A stretch of 7,636 nucleotides of DNA from an uncultured Rhodospirillales bacterium. GTDB lineage: Bacteria > Pseudomonadota > Alphaproteobacteria > Rhodospirillales > Defluviicoccaceae. The notes under the pieces were generated by a model. That model saw only the letters and a list, made by a program, of their open reading frames with translations. It did no database searches and was not told where the DNA came from. The translations under genes were made by a program, and so were the position numbers. The stretch covers positions 1-7,636 of the forward strand of contig CAKZLS010000228.1 of assembly GCA_937127205.1 (NCBI GenBank), in the 5' to 3' direction. Positions 1-5,410 of the stretch are shown here, one piece after another. Each line of letters starts with the position of its first letter. Positions within the stretch are counted from its first letter, which is position 1.

Positions 1-65
1 ACGCTGGCTAATGCCTGACCAATTATTCTCGTATAAATAGAACAAAATTCGAGGCGTCTTGGTAA

Positions 66-111
66 GCCCCAAACGGGTCGCGTTATAAAATTTTTTGCAA
101 CTTTTACGTGT
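66..111 (+). repeat. Copy 1 of a three-block intergenic repeat
   Basis: Three short blocks lie here: gccccaaacgggt (66-78), tcgcgttata (78-87) and aacttttacgtgt (99-111), with a T-rich link ending in TTTTTTGC before the last. The same blocks occur in the same order at 3794-3953, on the other side of the three-gene cassette. The second and third are identical there and the first has one mismatch. Spacing differs, so this is a diverged or interrupted repeat rather than a clean duplication. Confidence 0.5.
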
Positions 112-242
112 TTTTTGAAAATTCTTTTTATTTCATAGGCTTTCCTCAGCTCTCCGACACCCTCTCGTAAAATAAGATGAGAATCGCCTCCTGTGCATCG
201 ATCACCAGTTACCCTTATAGATAGTATGCTTACGAATTAGCG

Positions 243-268
243 GCTGCTGGGCAGCACAGCCCAACAGC
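243..268 (+). promoter_or_regulatory. Hairpin in the leader of the lysozyme gene
   Basis: The 10-nt arms at 243-252 (GCTGCTGGGC) and 259-268 (GCCCAACAGC) pair at nine of ten positions around a 6-nt loop. The structure ends about 74 nt before the ATG at 343. No T-run follows on the + strand, so it does not look like an intrinsic terminator. An operator or a leader-RNA structure is more likely. Confidence 0.5.
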
Positions 269-329
269 GTGATTTGTTGCGCTGGCAGGTGACTGCTGGC
301 ACTCTCTTTGAAGGGCGTTCATTCGTGAC

Positions 330-337
330 AGGAGGGG
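330..337 (+). promoter_or_regulatory. Ribosome binding site that fixes the lysozyme start
   Basis: AGGAGGGG is a near-perfect Shine-Dalgarno sequence 5 nt before the ATG at 343. It decides between that ATG and the upstream in-frame TTG at 274, which has no such site. Confidence 0.85.
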
Positions 338-342
338 GTCTC

Positions 343-957
343 ATGCCGTTAGACGCATTCGCATCTTCATTGCCATTCGTTCTCCGCTGGGAAGGCGGTT
401 TCGTCGACCACCCCAATGATCGCGGGGGGGCGACGAATAAGGGCGTGACTCAGGTGGTCTATGACGATTGGCGGCGAAAGCAGGGTTTGCCGACGCGCAG
501 TGTCAGGGAGATCCAAGACACCGAGGTTCGCGCCATTTACGAGACTGGATATTGGCTGCCGCCACGGTGCAATGTTCTTCGACAACACCTCGACTTGGTC
601 CAGTTCGACACCGCCGTGAACATGGGCCCCGGCCGCGCCGTCAGGTTTCTCCAAGAAGCCGTTGGCGCCAAGGTGGATGGGGGCTTCGGCCCAAACACGC
701 TGAAAGCCGTCGAAGCATCCGACCTTGGTCAGACACTCATTGCCTATTGTGACGAGCGCGAGGCCTTTTATCGCCGGCTTGCGGAGAAGCGGCCATCGCA
801 ACAAGTTTTCCTGAAGGGCTGGCTCAATCGCCTCAACGCGCTCCGAAAGGAAATAGGATTGCCGGGTTTCGAAGCGGCGACCACGCTTGACTATGGCGAC
901 GCGGATCATATCGCCAAGATCCCCGACGTCGGCGTCGATCCGGATTACGAAATCTAG
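343..957 (+). CDS. GH108 family lysozyme-like peptidoglycan hydrolase
   Basis: A 204-aa protein of the GH108 type (N-acetylmuramidase/endolysin), expected to cut the glycan strand of peptidoglycan. Residues 13-35 carry the family signature: Arg-Trp-Glu-Gly-Gly, then Asp/Asn-rich residues, then Gly-Gly-Ala-Thr-Asn-Lys-Gly-Val-Thr. Glu17 is the predicted catalytic acid. Residues 88-165 match the PG_binding_3-type C-terminal domain, with FDTAVNMGP, a Val-Asp-Gly-Gly-Phe-Gly-Pro stretch near 111-117 and FLKGWLNRLN at 156-165. About 30 further residues are acidic and unassigned. I see no signal peptide or membrane anchor, so it would need a holin, another export route or cell lysis to reach its substrate. 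Length fits phage and alphaproteobacterial GH108 enzymes, but no other phage gene is nearby. The next gene starts 62 nt downstream, suggesting co-transcription. Confidence 0.88.
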   Translation: MPLDAFASSLPFVLRWEGGFVDHPNDRGGATNKGVTQVVYDDWRRKQGLPTRSVREIQDTEVRAIYETGYWLPPRCNVLRQHLDLVQFDTAVNMGPGRAVRFLQEAVGAKVDGGFGPNTLKAVEASDLGQTLIAYCDEREAFYRRLAEKRPSQQVFLKGWLNRLNALRKEIGLPGFEAATTLDYGDADHIAKIPDVGVDPDYEI

Positions 958-1000
958 CGGAGCTTCCGGGCTAGGCTACCGACCTGGACCCATTGTCGTA

Positions 1001-1011
1001 GAGAGGGGGGG
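1001..1011 (+). promoter_or_regulatory. Purine-rich ribosome binding site of the alpha/beta hydrolase
   Basis: GAGAGGGGGGG ends 8 nt before the ATG at 1020. It supports that start codon and independent translation of this second gene. Confidence 0.7.
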
Positions 1012-1019
1012 AAAACGTC

Positions 1020-1958
1020 ATGCCTCATGTTACCTTTATCCACGGTATCGCCAACAAACCGCCGCCCGACGATCTCCTGCGGATCCTGCGCGAAGCCGTT
1101 GCCGGCGGTCCCGAGCCCGCGCCCCTCGGCGATCTGGGCGTATCGAGTTCATTGGTGTATTGGGCCGACCTTCTTTACGAAAAACCCGAAGATGACCTGT
1201 CTGCCTACGAGGGGGTAGAAGAAGATACCGCGGAAGCCATTGACGGCGGCGGAAACGCGCCTTCGCCCGTCCCGCGCTCTGCGGAAGAAGCTGCTTTCAT
1301 CGAGGCTCTCCGCGGGCACTTGACGGGCTTCTCGGAAGAGGAGCTGGAGGGCGCCGAACCGCCGCCGGTGCCGGCCGATCCTCAGGGCGAGCTCGAGCGC
1401 ATACCGCTGCCTTGGTCCATCAAGAAGAGGTTCCTCAAGGCCTATTTGCGCGATGTCCACCACTACCTGTTCGATGTGGACTTTGGCCCGCCTGGGCGGC
1501 CGGTCGTCCGCATCCAGCAAACCATCCGCCGGCGCTTCGTTGATGCGCTCACCGACCCGGCGGTCACGCGGCCGCATGTGATCGTGTCCCACAGCATGGG
1601 TACGGTCATCGCCTACGATTGCCTGAAAAGGGTGGCCGACTGCGCGCCTGTGGACGGTCTGATCACACTCGGCAGCCCCCTCGGCCTCGATGAGATTCAG
1701 GACAAATTGCAGCCGGGGTGGACCCGCAAGGACGGCTATCCGAGCGAAAAAGTCGCCCTGGCCTGGTTCAATGCCGCGGATCGGCTAGACCCGGTTTGCG
1801 GCCTTGCCCCGTCTCTCGCCCGCGATTTTCGCCGGGATGGTGCATCAAGGGTAGAAGACGTGAAGGTAGATAATGGCGGCTTCTGGCGTCATTCCATCCA
1901 GAAATATCTGCGTCAGCCCGCCATGCGCCGTGCCCTCAAAGGCGTGCTTAACGTATGA
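1020..1958 (+). CDS. Alpha/beta hydrolase (lipase/esterase-like)
   Basis: A 312-aa alpha/beta-hydrolase-fold protein. The first strand with the HG oxyanion motif is at residues 4-10 (VTFIHGI). The nucleophile elbow Val-Ser-His-Ser-Met-Gly at 189-194 puts the catalytic Ser at 192. GSPLG follows at 218-222. Asp257 in Asp-Pro-Val is the likely acid, and His291 (Trp-Arg-His-Ser) the likely base. The triad is inferred from order and spacing. Residues 55-128 form an acidic, proline-containing insertion before the core, possibly a lid or partner-binding region. There is no signal peptide, so it should be cytoplasmic. The substrate cannot be told; lipase, esterase or thioesterase are all possible. 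It sits between a peptidoglycan hydrolase and a TPR-protease, and its stop is only 10 nt from the next ATG, so the two products are probably made together. Confidence 0.82.
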   Translation: MPHVTFIHGIANKPPPDDLLRILREAVAGGPEPAPLGDLGVSSSLVYWADLLYEKPEDDLSAYEGVEEDTAEAIDGGGNAPSPVPRSAEEAAFIEALRGHLTGFSEEELEGAEPPPVPADPQGELERIPLPWSIKKRFLKAYLRDVHHYLFDVDFGPPGRPVVRIQQTIRRRFVDALTDPAVTRPHVIVSHSMGTVIAYDCLKRVADCAPVDGLITLGSPLGLDEIQDKLQPGWTRKDGYPSEKVALAWFNAADRLDPVCGLAPSLARDFRRDGASRVEDVKVDNGGFWRHSIQKYLRQPAMRRALKGVLNV

Positions 1959-1968
1959 AAGATGCGCC

Positions 1969-3573
1969 ATGACAACCCCGCCGACCCGGGATGAATTAAA
2001 AGAACAGCTGAAAGACCAGGCCAGTCAGGTGCTGAAGCGGCTTAATGGGCTCTGCGACGACGTCTCGGTCGCCAAGAGACTCGTGGATAAACTTCGGGAT
2101 GTCCGCGAGTACGAGGCTATGGGACAATTGGCGGAAGCCATCAGCCGGCATGATCCCGCCGACGCGAGAAACCGTCGCCTCTATGCCCAGTATCTGATCG
2201 ATACCGGAAAGGCCACGGCGGCGATCGATATGCTTCGGCCGTTGACCCGGCGCTTGGCTAAGGACCACCGGGAATTTGCCGAGGCCTCCGGACTTCTCGG
2301 CCGGGCCCACAAACAGATTTTCCTCGACGCCGCCATTAAGACCGACAAGCCGGCGCGGGATGCCCTAAAGCAAGCGATCAATGCCTATCGCAAGCCATTC
2401 GATCAAAATCCCGCCAATACCTGGCATGGCGTCAACCTCGTGGCCCTGCTCACGCGCGCCCGGCGGTTGGGGTTACGGTTTGCCAGCGATCTGAAGCCCG
2501 CCGAGGTGTCGAAGTCACTGGTGAAAACTCTTGAAGCGACTCCCGCGGCAGAGCGCGACATGTGGTTTCTGCCGACACTCGCAGAGGCTTCTCTCGGGCT
2601 CGGCGATTGGCCGGAAGTGGAACGCCATGTCCGAGCGTATGCCGCGGCCAACGATGCCAAGGCGTTTCAGGTCGCCAGTACGCTCAGGCAGTTCACTCAG
2701 CTCTGGGACCTGGATCACACCGACGAACGGGGCCGCGGCCTTGTGGATATTCTGCGGGCGCGGTTGGCGGTATTGCCAGGCGGAGAATTGGAACTTCCTC
2801 CTGACGAAGTCCAGCGGTTGCGGAAGCAACCGTCTCCGGACAACAGCCAATTGGAAGCGATACTGGGCGACAGGGGGCCCGAAACGTTTCAATGGTGGAA
2901 GACCGGTATCGACCGGGCTGTCTCAGTAGCGGCCATTCGCCGGCAACTGGGCGGACGCATCGGCACCGGGTTCGTTGTCCGCGCCGGAGATCTCGGCTTG
3001 GAGCCATCTGACGAGTTGCTGGTGTTGACCAATTATCATGTGGTGAACCCGCTCGGTGCCAGCCCCGGCATTCCTCCCGAGGAGGCCGAAATCGCATTTG
3101 AGGCGAGCGAAACGGACGATCCCGTTCGCGTGGACAAGATCCTGTGGAGTTCGCCGCCCGAACTGCACGACGCCAGTGTTCTTCGTCTTCGGATCCCGGT
3201 TTCGGGTATCGCTCCCGTGCCGCTGGCCAAGGCGTTGCCCGTGGTGGAAGAGACTGCGCGGGTCTACATCATCGGCCATCCAGGAGGACGGGATCTCGCT
3301 TTCTCGTTTCAGGACAACGATTTGCTGGACCACGAGGGGCCATCCGCCGGCAAACCGCCAGTCCCAAACGTTTGGCGCGTTCACTACCGCGCTCCAACCG
3401 AAGGGGGGAGTTCCGGAAGTCCGGTGTTCAATTCGCGTTTGTGGCAGGTGATTGCGCTACACCATAAGGGCGGAAAACTAGGAATGCCCAGGCTGAATGG
3501 AAAGGACGGCACCTACGCCGCCAACGAGGGAATCGCCATTCAAAGCATCAGAAAAGCGATCTCCGAGGCCTAG
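1969..3573 (+). CDS. TPR/DUF4071-like sensor fused to a trypsin-like serine protease
   Basis: A 534-aa two-part protein. Residues about 45-245 are alpha-helical with TPR character. Two stretches (about 132-162, with NAYRKPFDQNPANTWHGVN, and 198-245, with WFLPTLAEASLGLGDW) resemble DUF4071/MAP3K TRAF-binding regions; this match is from memory. A linker of about 80 residues follows. Residues 325-534 are a trypsin_2/S1-type protease: GTGFVV at 332-337, His357 in Thr-Asn-Tyr-His-Val-Val, Asp401 in His-Asp-Ala-Ser, and Ser482 in GGSSGSPVF. The triad looks intact. There is no signal peptide or membrane segment, whereas DegP/HtrA-type proteases are usually exported, and no PDZ domain is seen. The frame is open upstream to 1873, but the ATG at 1969 avoids an 86-nt overlap with the hydrolase gene. 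A weak GAAAG precedes it, so translational coupling is likely. The helical part probably senses a signal or partner and controls the protease (inference). Confidence 0.85.
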   Translation: MTTPPTRDELKEQLKDQASQVLKRLNGLCDDVSVAKRLVDKLRDVREYEAMGQLAEAISRHDPADARNRRLYAQYLIDTGKATAAIDMLRPLTRRLAKDHREFAEASGLLGRAHKQIFLDAAIKTDKPARDALKQAINAYRKPFDQNPANTWHGVNLVALLTRARRLGLRFASDLKPAEVSKSLVKTLEATPAAERDMWFLPTLAEASLGLGDWPEVERHVRAYAAANDAKAFQVASTLRQFTQLWDLDHTDERGRGLVDILRARLAVLPGGELELPPDEVQRLRKQPSPDNSQLEAILGDRGPETFQWWKTGIDRAVSVAAIRRQLGGRIGTGFVVRAGDLGLEPSDELLVLTNYHVVNPLGASPGIPPEEAEIAFEASETDDPVRVDKILWSSPPELHDASVLRLRIPVSGIAPVPLAKALPVVEETARVYIIGHPGGRDLAFSFQDNDLLDHEGPSAGKPPVPNVWRVHYRAPTEGGSSGSPVFNSRLWQVIALHHKGGKLGMPRLNGKDGTYAANEGIAIQSIRKAISEA

Positions 3574-3653
3574 AAACGCGGCCCTTCCAGCCTTGGCGTG
3601 CAGGTCCATGAAAGGGTCATGATGCGGCCAGTAGACGCGGTACATAGATATAA

Positions 3654-3765
3654 CCACAGTTCCTGTGGGTAAGCCTGTGGGAATCCCTCCGAGAGGACAC
3701 GCCCCTCATTTGAGACTCAACGGACTCCCACACACTGCACAAATTTTAGGCATTTTTTAGTGTGT
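3654..3765 (+). ncRNA. Candidate structured RNA or nested inverted repeats
   Basis: Several complementary arms interlock. CCACAG (3654-3659) pairs with CTGTGG (3663-3668) around a 3-nt loop. TGTGGGAATCC (3676-3686) pairs at ten of eleven positions with GGACTCCCACA (3722-3732). Inside it sit CTC-CGA-GAG-type and CTC-ATTT-GAG-type small hairpins and the palindrome TTGAGACTCAA (3710-3720). ACACACT (3730-3736) pairs with AGTGTGT (3759-3765). CCTGTGGG occurs twice (3662-3669 and 3674-3681), so CCACAG could pair with either copy, giving exclusive folds. It may be a 3' structure of the protease mRNA, a small RNA or protein-binding DNA. Expression is unknown. Confidence 0.3.
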
Positions 3766-3793
3766 TGAATTATCGCAGAAAATTTCCGGCAAT

Positions 3794-3953
3794 GCCCCAT
3801 ACGGGTTAAGCCCTTAATTGCGCGAAGAAATCGCCGCGGGCTTCGATCTTGCAACCGAAGGGGGTGTGGAAAATTCCGCCCATCGCTGAAAAACCCTAAT
3901 TGAGATCGCGTTATAGTGGCATAATTTTTGCCGCATGCGTAACTTTTACGTGT
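3794..3953 (+). repeat. Copy 2 of a three-block intergenic repeat
   Basis: gccccatacgggt (3794-3806), tcgcgttata (3906-3915) and aacttttacgtgt (3941-3953) repeat the blocks at 66-111 in the same order. An AATTTTTGC stretch lies before the last block in both copies. About 100 nt separate blocks one and two here, and a 9-nt piece containing GCATGC separates the T-rich stretch from the third block. The two copies bracket the three-gene cassette. Confidence 0.5.
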
Positions 3954-4003
3954 CCGTAATTATTTGTTGCAGCGCCCTTCGACTCCGGGTCGGTTGACCA
4001 CAT

Positions 4004-4096
4004 ATGACTATCGGTGGCAACAAAACCACGATGGAAGACAGCAATCCACTCGCACCGCACATCCTGGATGTCTTTCTGTTTCCATACGGTGGCTGA
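4004..4096 (+). CDS. Possible 30-aa small ORF
   Basis: An ATG-started frame of 30 codons ending in TGA, with a slightly acidic start and a hydrophobic C-terminal half (HILDVFLFPYGG). Only a weak GGGT lies upstream and there is no recognisable family. It may be a chance ORF in the dehydrogenase leader. It is listed because it is the only ATG-initiated frame I noticed in this spacer outside the dehydrogenase frame. Confidence 0.12.
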   Translation: MTIGGNKTTMEDSNPLAPHILDVFLFPYGG

Positions 4097-4132
4097 GGCG
4101 ATCGCGGTGTGAAGTGCTCCGACATGCACCAT

Positions 4133-4138
4133 GGGAGG
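4133..4138 (+). promoter_or_regulatory. Ribosome binding site of the PQQ dehydrogenase gene
   Basis: GGGAGG lies 14 nt before the ATG at 4153, a longer spacing than usual. It is the only good purine-rich site near the start and supports beginning at the signal peptide. Confidence 0.5.
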
Positions 4139-4152
4139 AAAACCGGATCCAA

Positions 4153-5283
4153 ATGAAACGTATATCTTTAATGGTCGTTCTTTCGGTATTTGTGACGGCT
4201 GCTTTTCCCGCGTGCGCACGCGACCAGTCGCTCACATCCGAGGACGGGGCAATCCGGGTGGATAGCATCGCCGACGGTCTAGCGCACCCGTGGGGCTTGG
4301 CGTTCTTACCCGACGGCCGCATGCTGGTAACGGAGCGTCCCGGACGGCTCAGGCTGGTTTCCAATGAAGGGAAGATTTCGGAACCGGTTGCCGGCGTGCC
4401 GGACGTCGATCCGCGTGGGCAAGGCGGGCTCTTGGACGTAGCCGTCGATCCCGACTTTTCATCCAACGGTCTCGTTTATGTGAGCTATGCGGAAGCAGGT
4501 GACGGCGGCGCATCCACAGCGGTGGCGCGGGGGCGCCTCACCGATAGCGCGCTCGAGAATGTGGAAGTGATATTTCGTCAGGAGCCAAAAGTCGGAGGAT
4601 CGAACCACTTCGGTTCGCGGCTGGTGTTTGCACCTGACGGCACGCTGTTCGTCACTCTCGGCGAGCGCTTCAAGTTCGAACCCGCCCAGGACAACGCCAA
4701 CCACCTCGGCACCGTCGTGCGCATAAATCCGGACGGATCGGTTCCGCCGGATAACCCGTTCGTGGATACGCCCGGTGCCTTGCCGGAAATCTGGTCCTTC
4801 GGTCATCGTAACGTCCAAGGCGCTGCAATAGATCCAGCGAGCGGCGCGCTCTGGACCATCGAATTCGGACCGCGCGACGGCGACGAACTCAACAAGCCCG
4901 AAGCGGGACGCAACTACGGCTGGCCGTTGGTCAGCTGGGGCAAGCACTACAGTGGCGAGGACACCCCGGACCCGCCCACCCGGCCTGATCTTGCCGACGC
5001 GGCCTACCACTGGGTGCCGGCGATTTCGCCGTCCGGTATGAGTTTCTATGACGGGGCGCTGTTTCCCGCCTGGCGCGGCGACTTACTGATCGGCGGCTTA
5101 TCTTCTCAAGCCCTCGTCCGGCTGGATATGGAAAACGGACGGGTCACCCGCGAGGAGCGCATCGACATAGGCGACCGGGTCCGCAATGTGCGTCAGGGAC
5201 CCGATGGGGCGGTCTACCTGCTCATCGACAGCTCCGACGGCGAGATACTGCGCCTAACACCCGCAAACGGGGGTAATCCGTAA
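4153..5283 (+). CDS. Periplasmic PQQ-dependent aldose sugar dehydrogenase (GSDH family)
   Basis: A 376-aa secreted beta-propeller of the soluble glucose/aldose dehydrogenase family (GSDH; YliI/Asd-like). It is expected to oxidise aldose sugars to lactones in the periplasm with PQQ and calcium. Residues 1-22 are a Sec signal peptide: Lys-Arg, a hydrophobic core, then a likely cut after Ala-Cys-Ala. Family marks include HPWGLAFLPDGRMLVTERPG (45-64), GQGGLLDVAVDPDF (89-102), His152 in Asn-His-Phe-Gly-Ser-Arg as the likely catalytic base, GHRNVQG (217-223), PRDGDELN (240-247) and GRNYGWP (252-258). Length is normal for the bacterial Asd type and shorter than Acinetobacter GdhB. The frame is open back to 3964, but the signal peptide argues for 4153. 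No PQQ synthesis genes are in the window. The sugar oxidised and the use of PQQ here are inferred from the family. Confidence 0.9.
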   Translation: MKRISLMVVLSVFVTAAFPACARDQSLTSEDGAIRVDSIADGLAHPWGLAFLPDGRMLVTERPGRLRLVSNEGKISEPVAGVPDVDPRGQGGLLDVAVDPDFSSNGLVYVSYAEAGDGGASTAVARGRLTDSALENVEVIFRQEPKVGGSNHFGSRLVFAPDGTLFVTLGERFKFEPAQDNANHLGTVVRINPDGSVPPDNPFVDTPGALPEIWSFGHRNVQGAAIDPASGALWTIEFGPRDGDELNKPEAGRNYGWPLVSWGKHYSGEDTPDPPTRPDLADAAYHWVPAISPSGMSFYDGALFPAWRGDLLIGGLSSQALVRLDMENGRVTREERIDIGDRVRNVRQGPDGAVYLLIDSSDGEILRLTPANGGNP

Positions 5284-5338
5284 CATCTATCGCCTTGCGG
5301 ACCGGCGCCCACTGTCCCATGATAGGTACGAAGGAGAA

Positions 5339-5410
5339 ATGAGAGCACTCCCAGCCTTTCGCGCCAAGGGTGCCAGACCTCAAGAGGCGAGATACAATGC
5401 ATGTTGTTAA
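5339..5410 (+). CDS. Possible 23-aa leader ORF overlapping the lipoprotein start
   Basis: An ATG at 5339 follows AAGGAG (5331-5336) by only 2 nt, which is closer than normal. The frame runs 23 codons, rich in Ala and Arg and ending in Cys-Cys, and stops at 5408-5410, 14 nt inside the lipoprotein gene in another frame. It could couple translation to the lipoprotein or be chance. Confidence 0.15.
   Translation: MRALPAFRAKGARPQEARYNACC
5382..5387 (+). promoter_or_regulatory. Ribosome binding site deciding the lipoprotein start
   Basis: AAGAGG ends 9 nt before the ATG at 5397. It favours that ATG over the in-frame GTG at 5370, which would put nine polar residues in front of the signal peptide. 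Confidence 0.6.

Larger units (their letters stand above)
1..342 (+). promoter_or_regulatory. AT-rich leader region upstream of the lysozyme-hydrolase-protease operon
   Basis: No convincing gene is visible in this 342-nt stretch. Positions about 80-140 are strikingly AT-rich with runs of T, unlike the GC-rich genes that follow. This is the usual look of a promoter region, an UP element or a binding region for a silencer of the H-NS/MucR type (inference). It contains blocks that recur after the operon (66-111) and a strong hairpin (243-268). I could not assign a -35/-10 pair with confidence. TATGCT at 225-230 is a weak -10 candidate. An in-frame TTG at 274 extends the lysozyme frame upstream but has no ribosome binding site. 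Confidence 0.5.
3574..4152 (+). other. Long intergenic spacer without a convincing gene
   Basis: This stretch of about 580 nt separates the hydrolase-protease operon from the dehydrogenase gene. It holds a cluster of inverted repeats (3654-3765), a second copy of the three-block repeat also found before the operon (3794-3953), AT-rich stretches near 3740-3785 and 3910-3965, and a possible 30-codon ORF (4004-4096). The frame of the dehydrogenase stays open back to 3964, but that part does not look like protein. No T-run terminator was found after the protease stop. The promoter of the dehydrogenase must lie here; the AT-rich stretch 3905-3965 is the best place, without a clear consensus. Confidence 0.5.

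Noticed and set aside
367..909. 180-codon open frame on the - strand across the lysozyme gene
   Set aside because: It is antisense to a gene with a clear family signature and a near-perfect ribosome binding site. No recognisable domain; a codon-bias shadow in GC-rich DNA.
1873..1968. Upstream start for the TPR-protease overlapping the hydrolase gene
   Set aside because: It would overlap the hydrolase by 86 nt with no ribosome binding site; the ATG at 1969 is 10 nt after the hydrolase stop, as in coupled genes.
3806..3817. TTAAGCCCTTAA as a CtrA-type site
   Set aside because: The spacing between the TTAA halves is 4 nt, not the 7 nt of the CtrA consensus. It is only a short inverted repeat.
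3964..4152. 63-codon upstream extension of the dehydrogenase frame
   Set aside because: It would bury the Sec signal peptide inside the protein; composition is not protein-like and GGGAGG supports the ATG at 4153.
3911..4219. 102-codon - strand frame across the intergenic spacer and the start of the dehydrogenase gene
   Set aside because: It overlaps the signal-peptide region and the likely promoter of the dehydrogenase and shows no recognisable family, so I do not call it. It is the least certain of the rejected frames.
4459..5010. 183-codon open frame on the - strand inside the dehydrogenase gene
   Set aside because: Shadow of the well-supported GSDH family gene; no family features.
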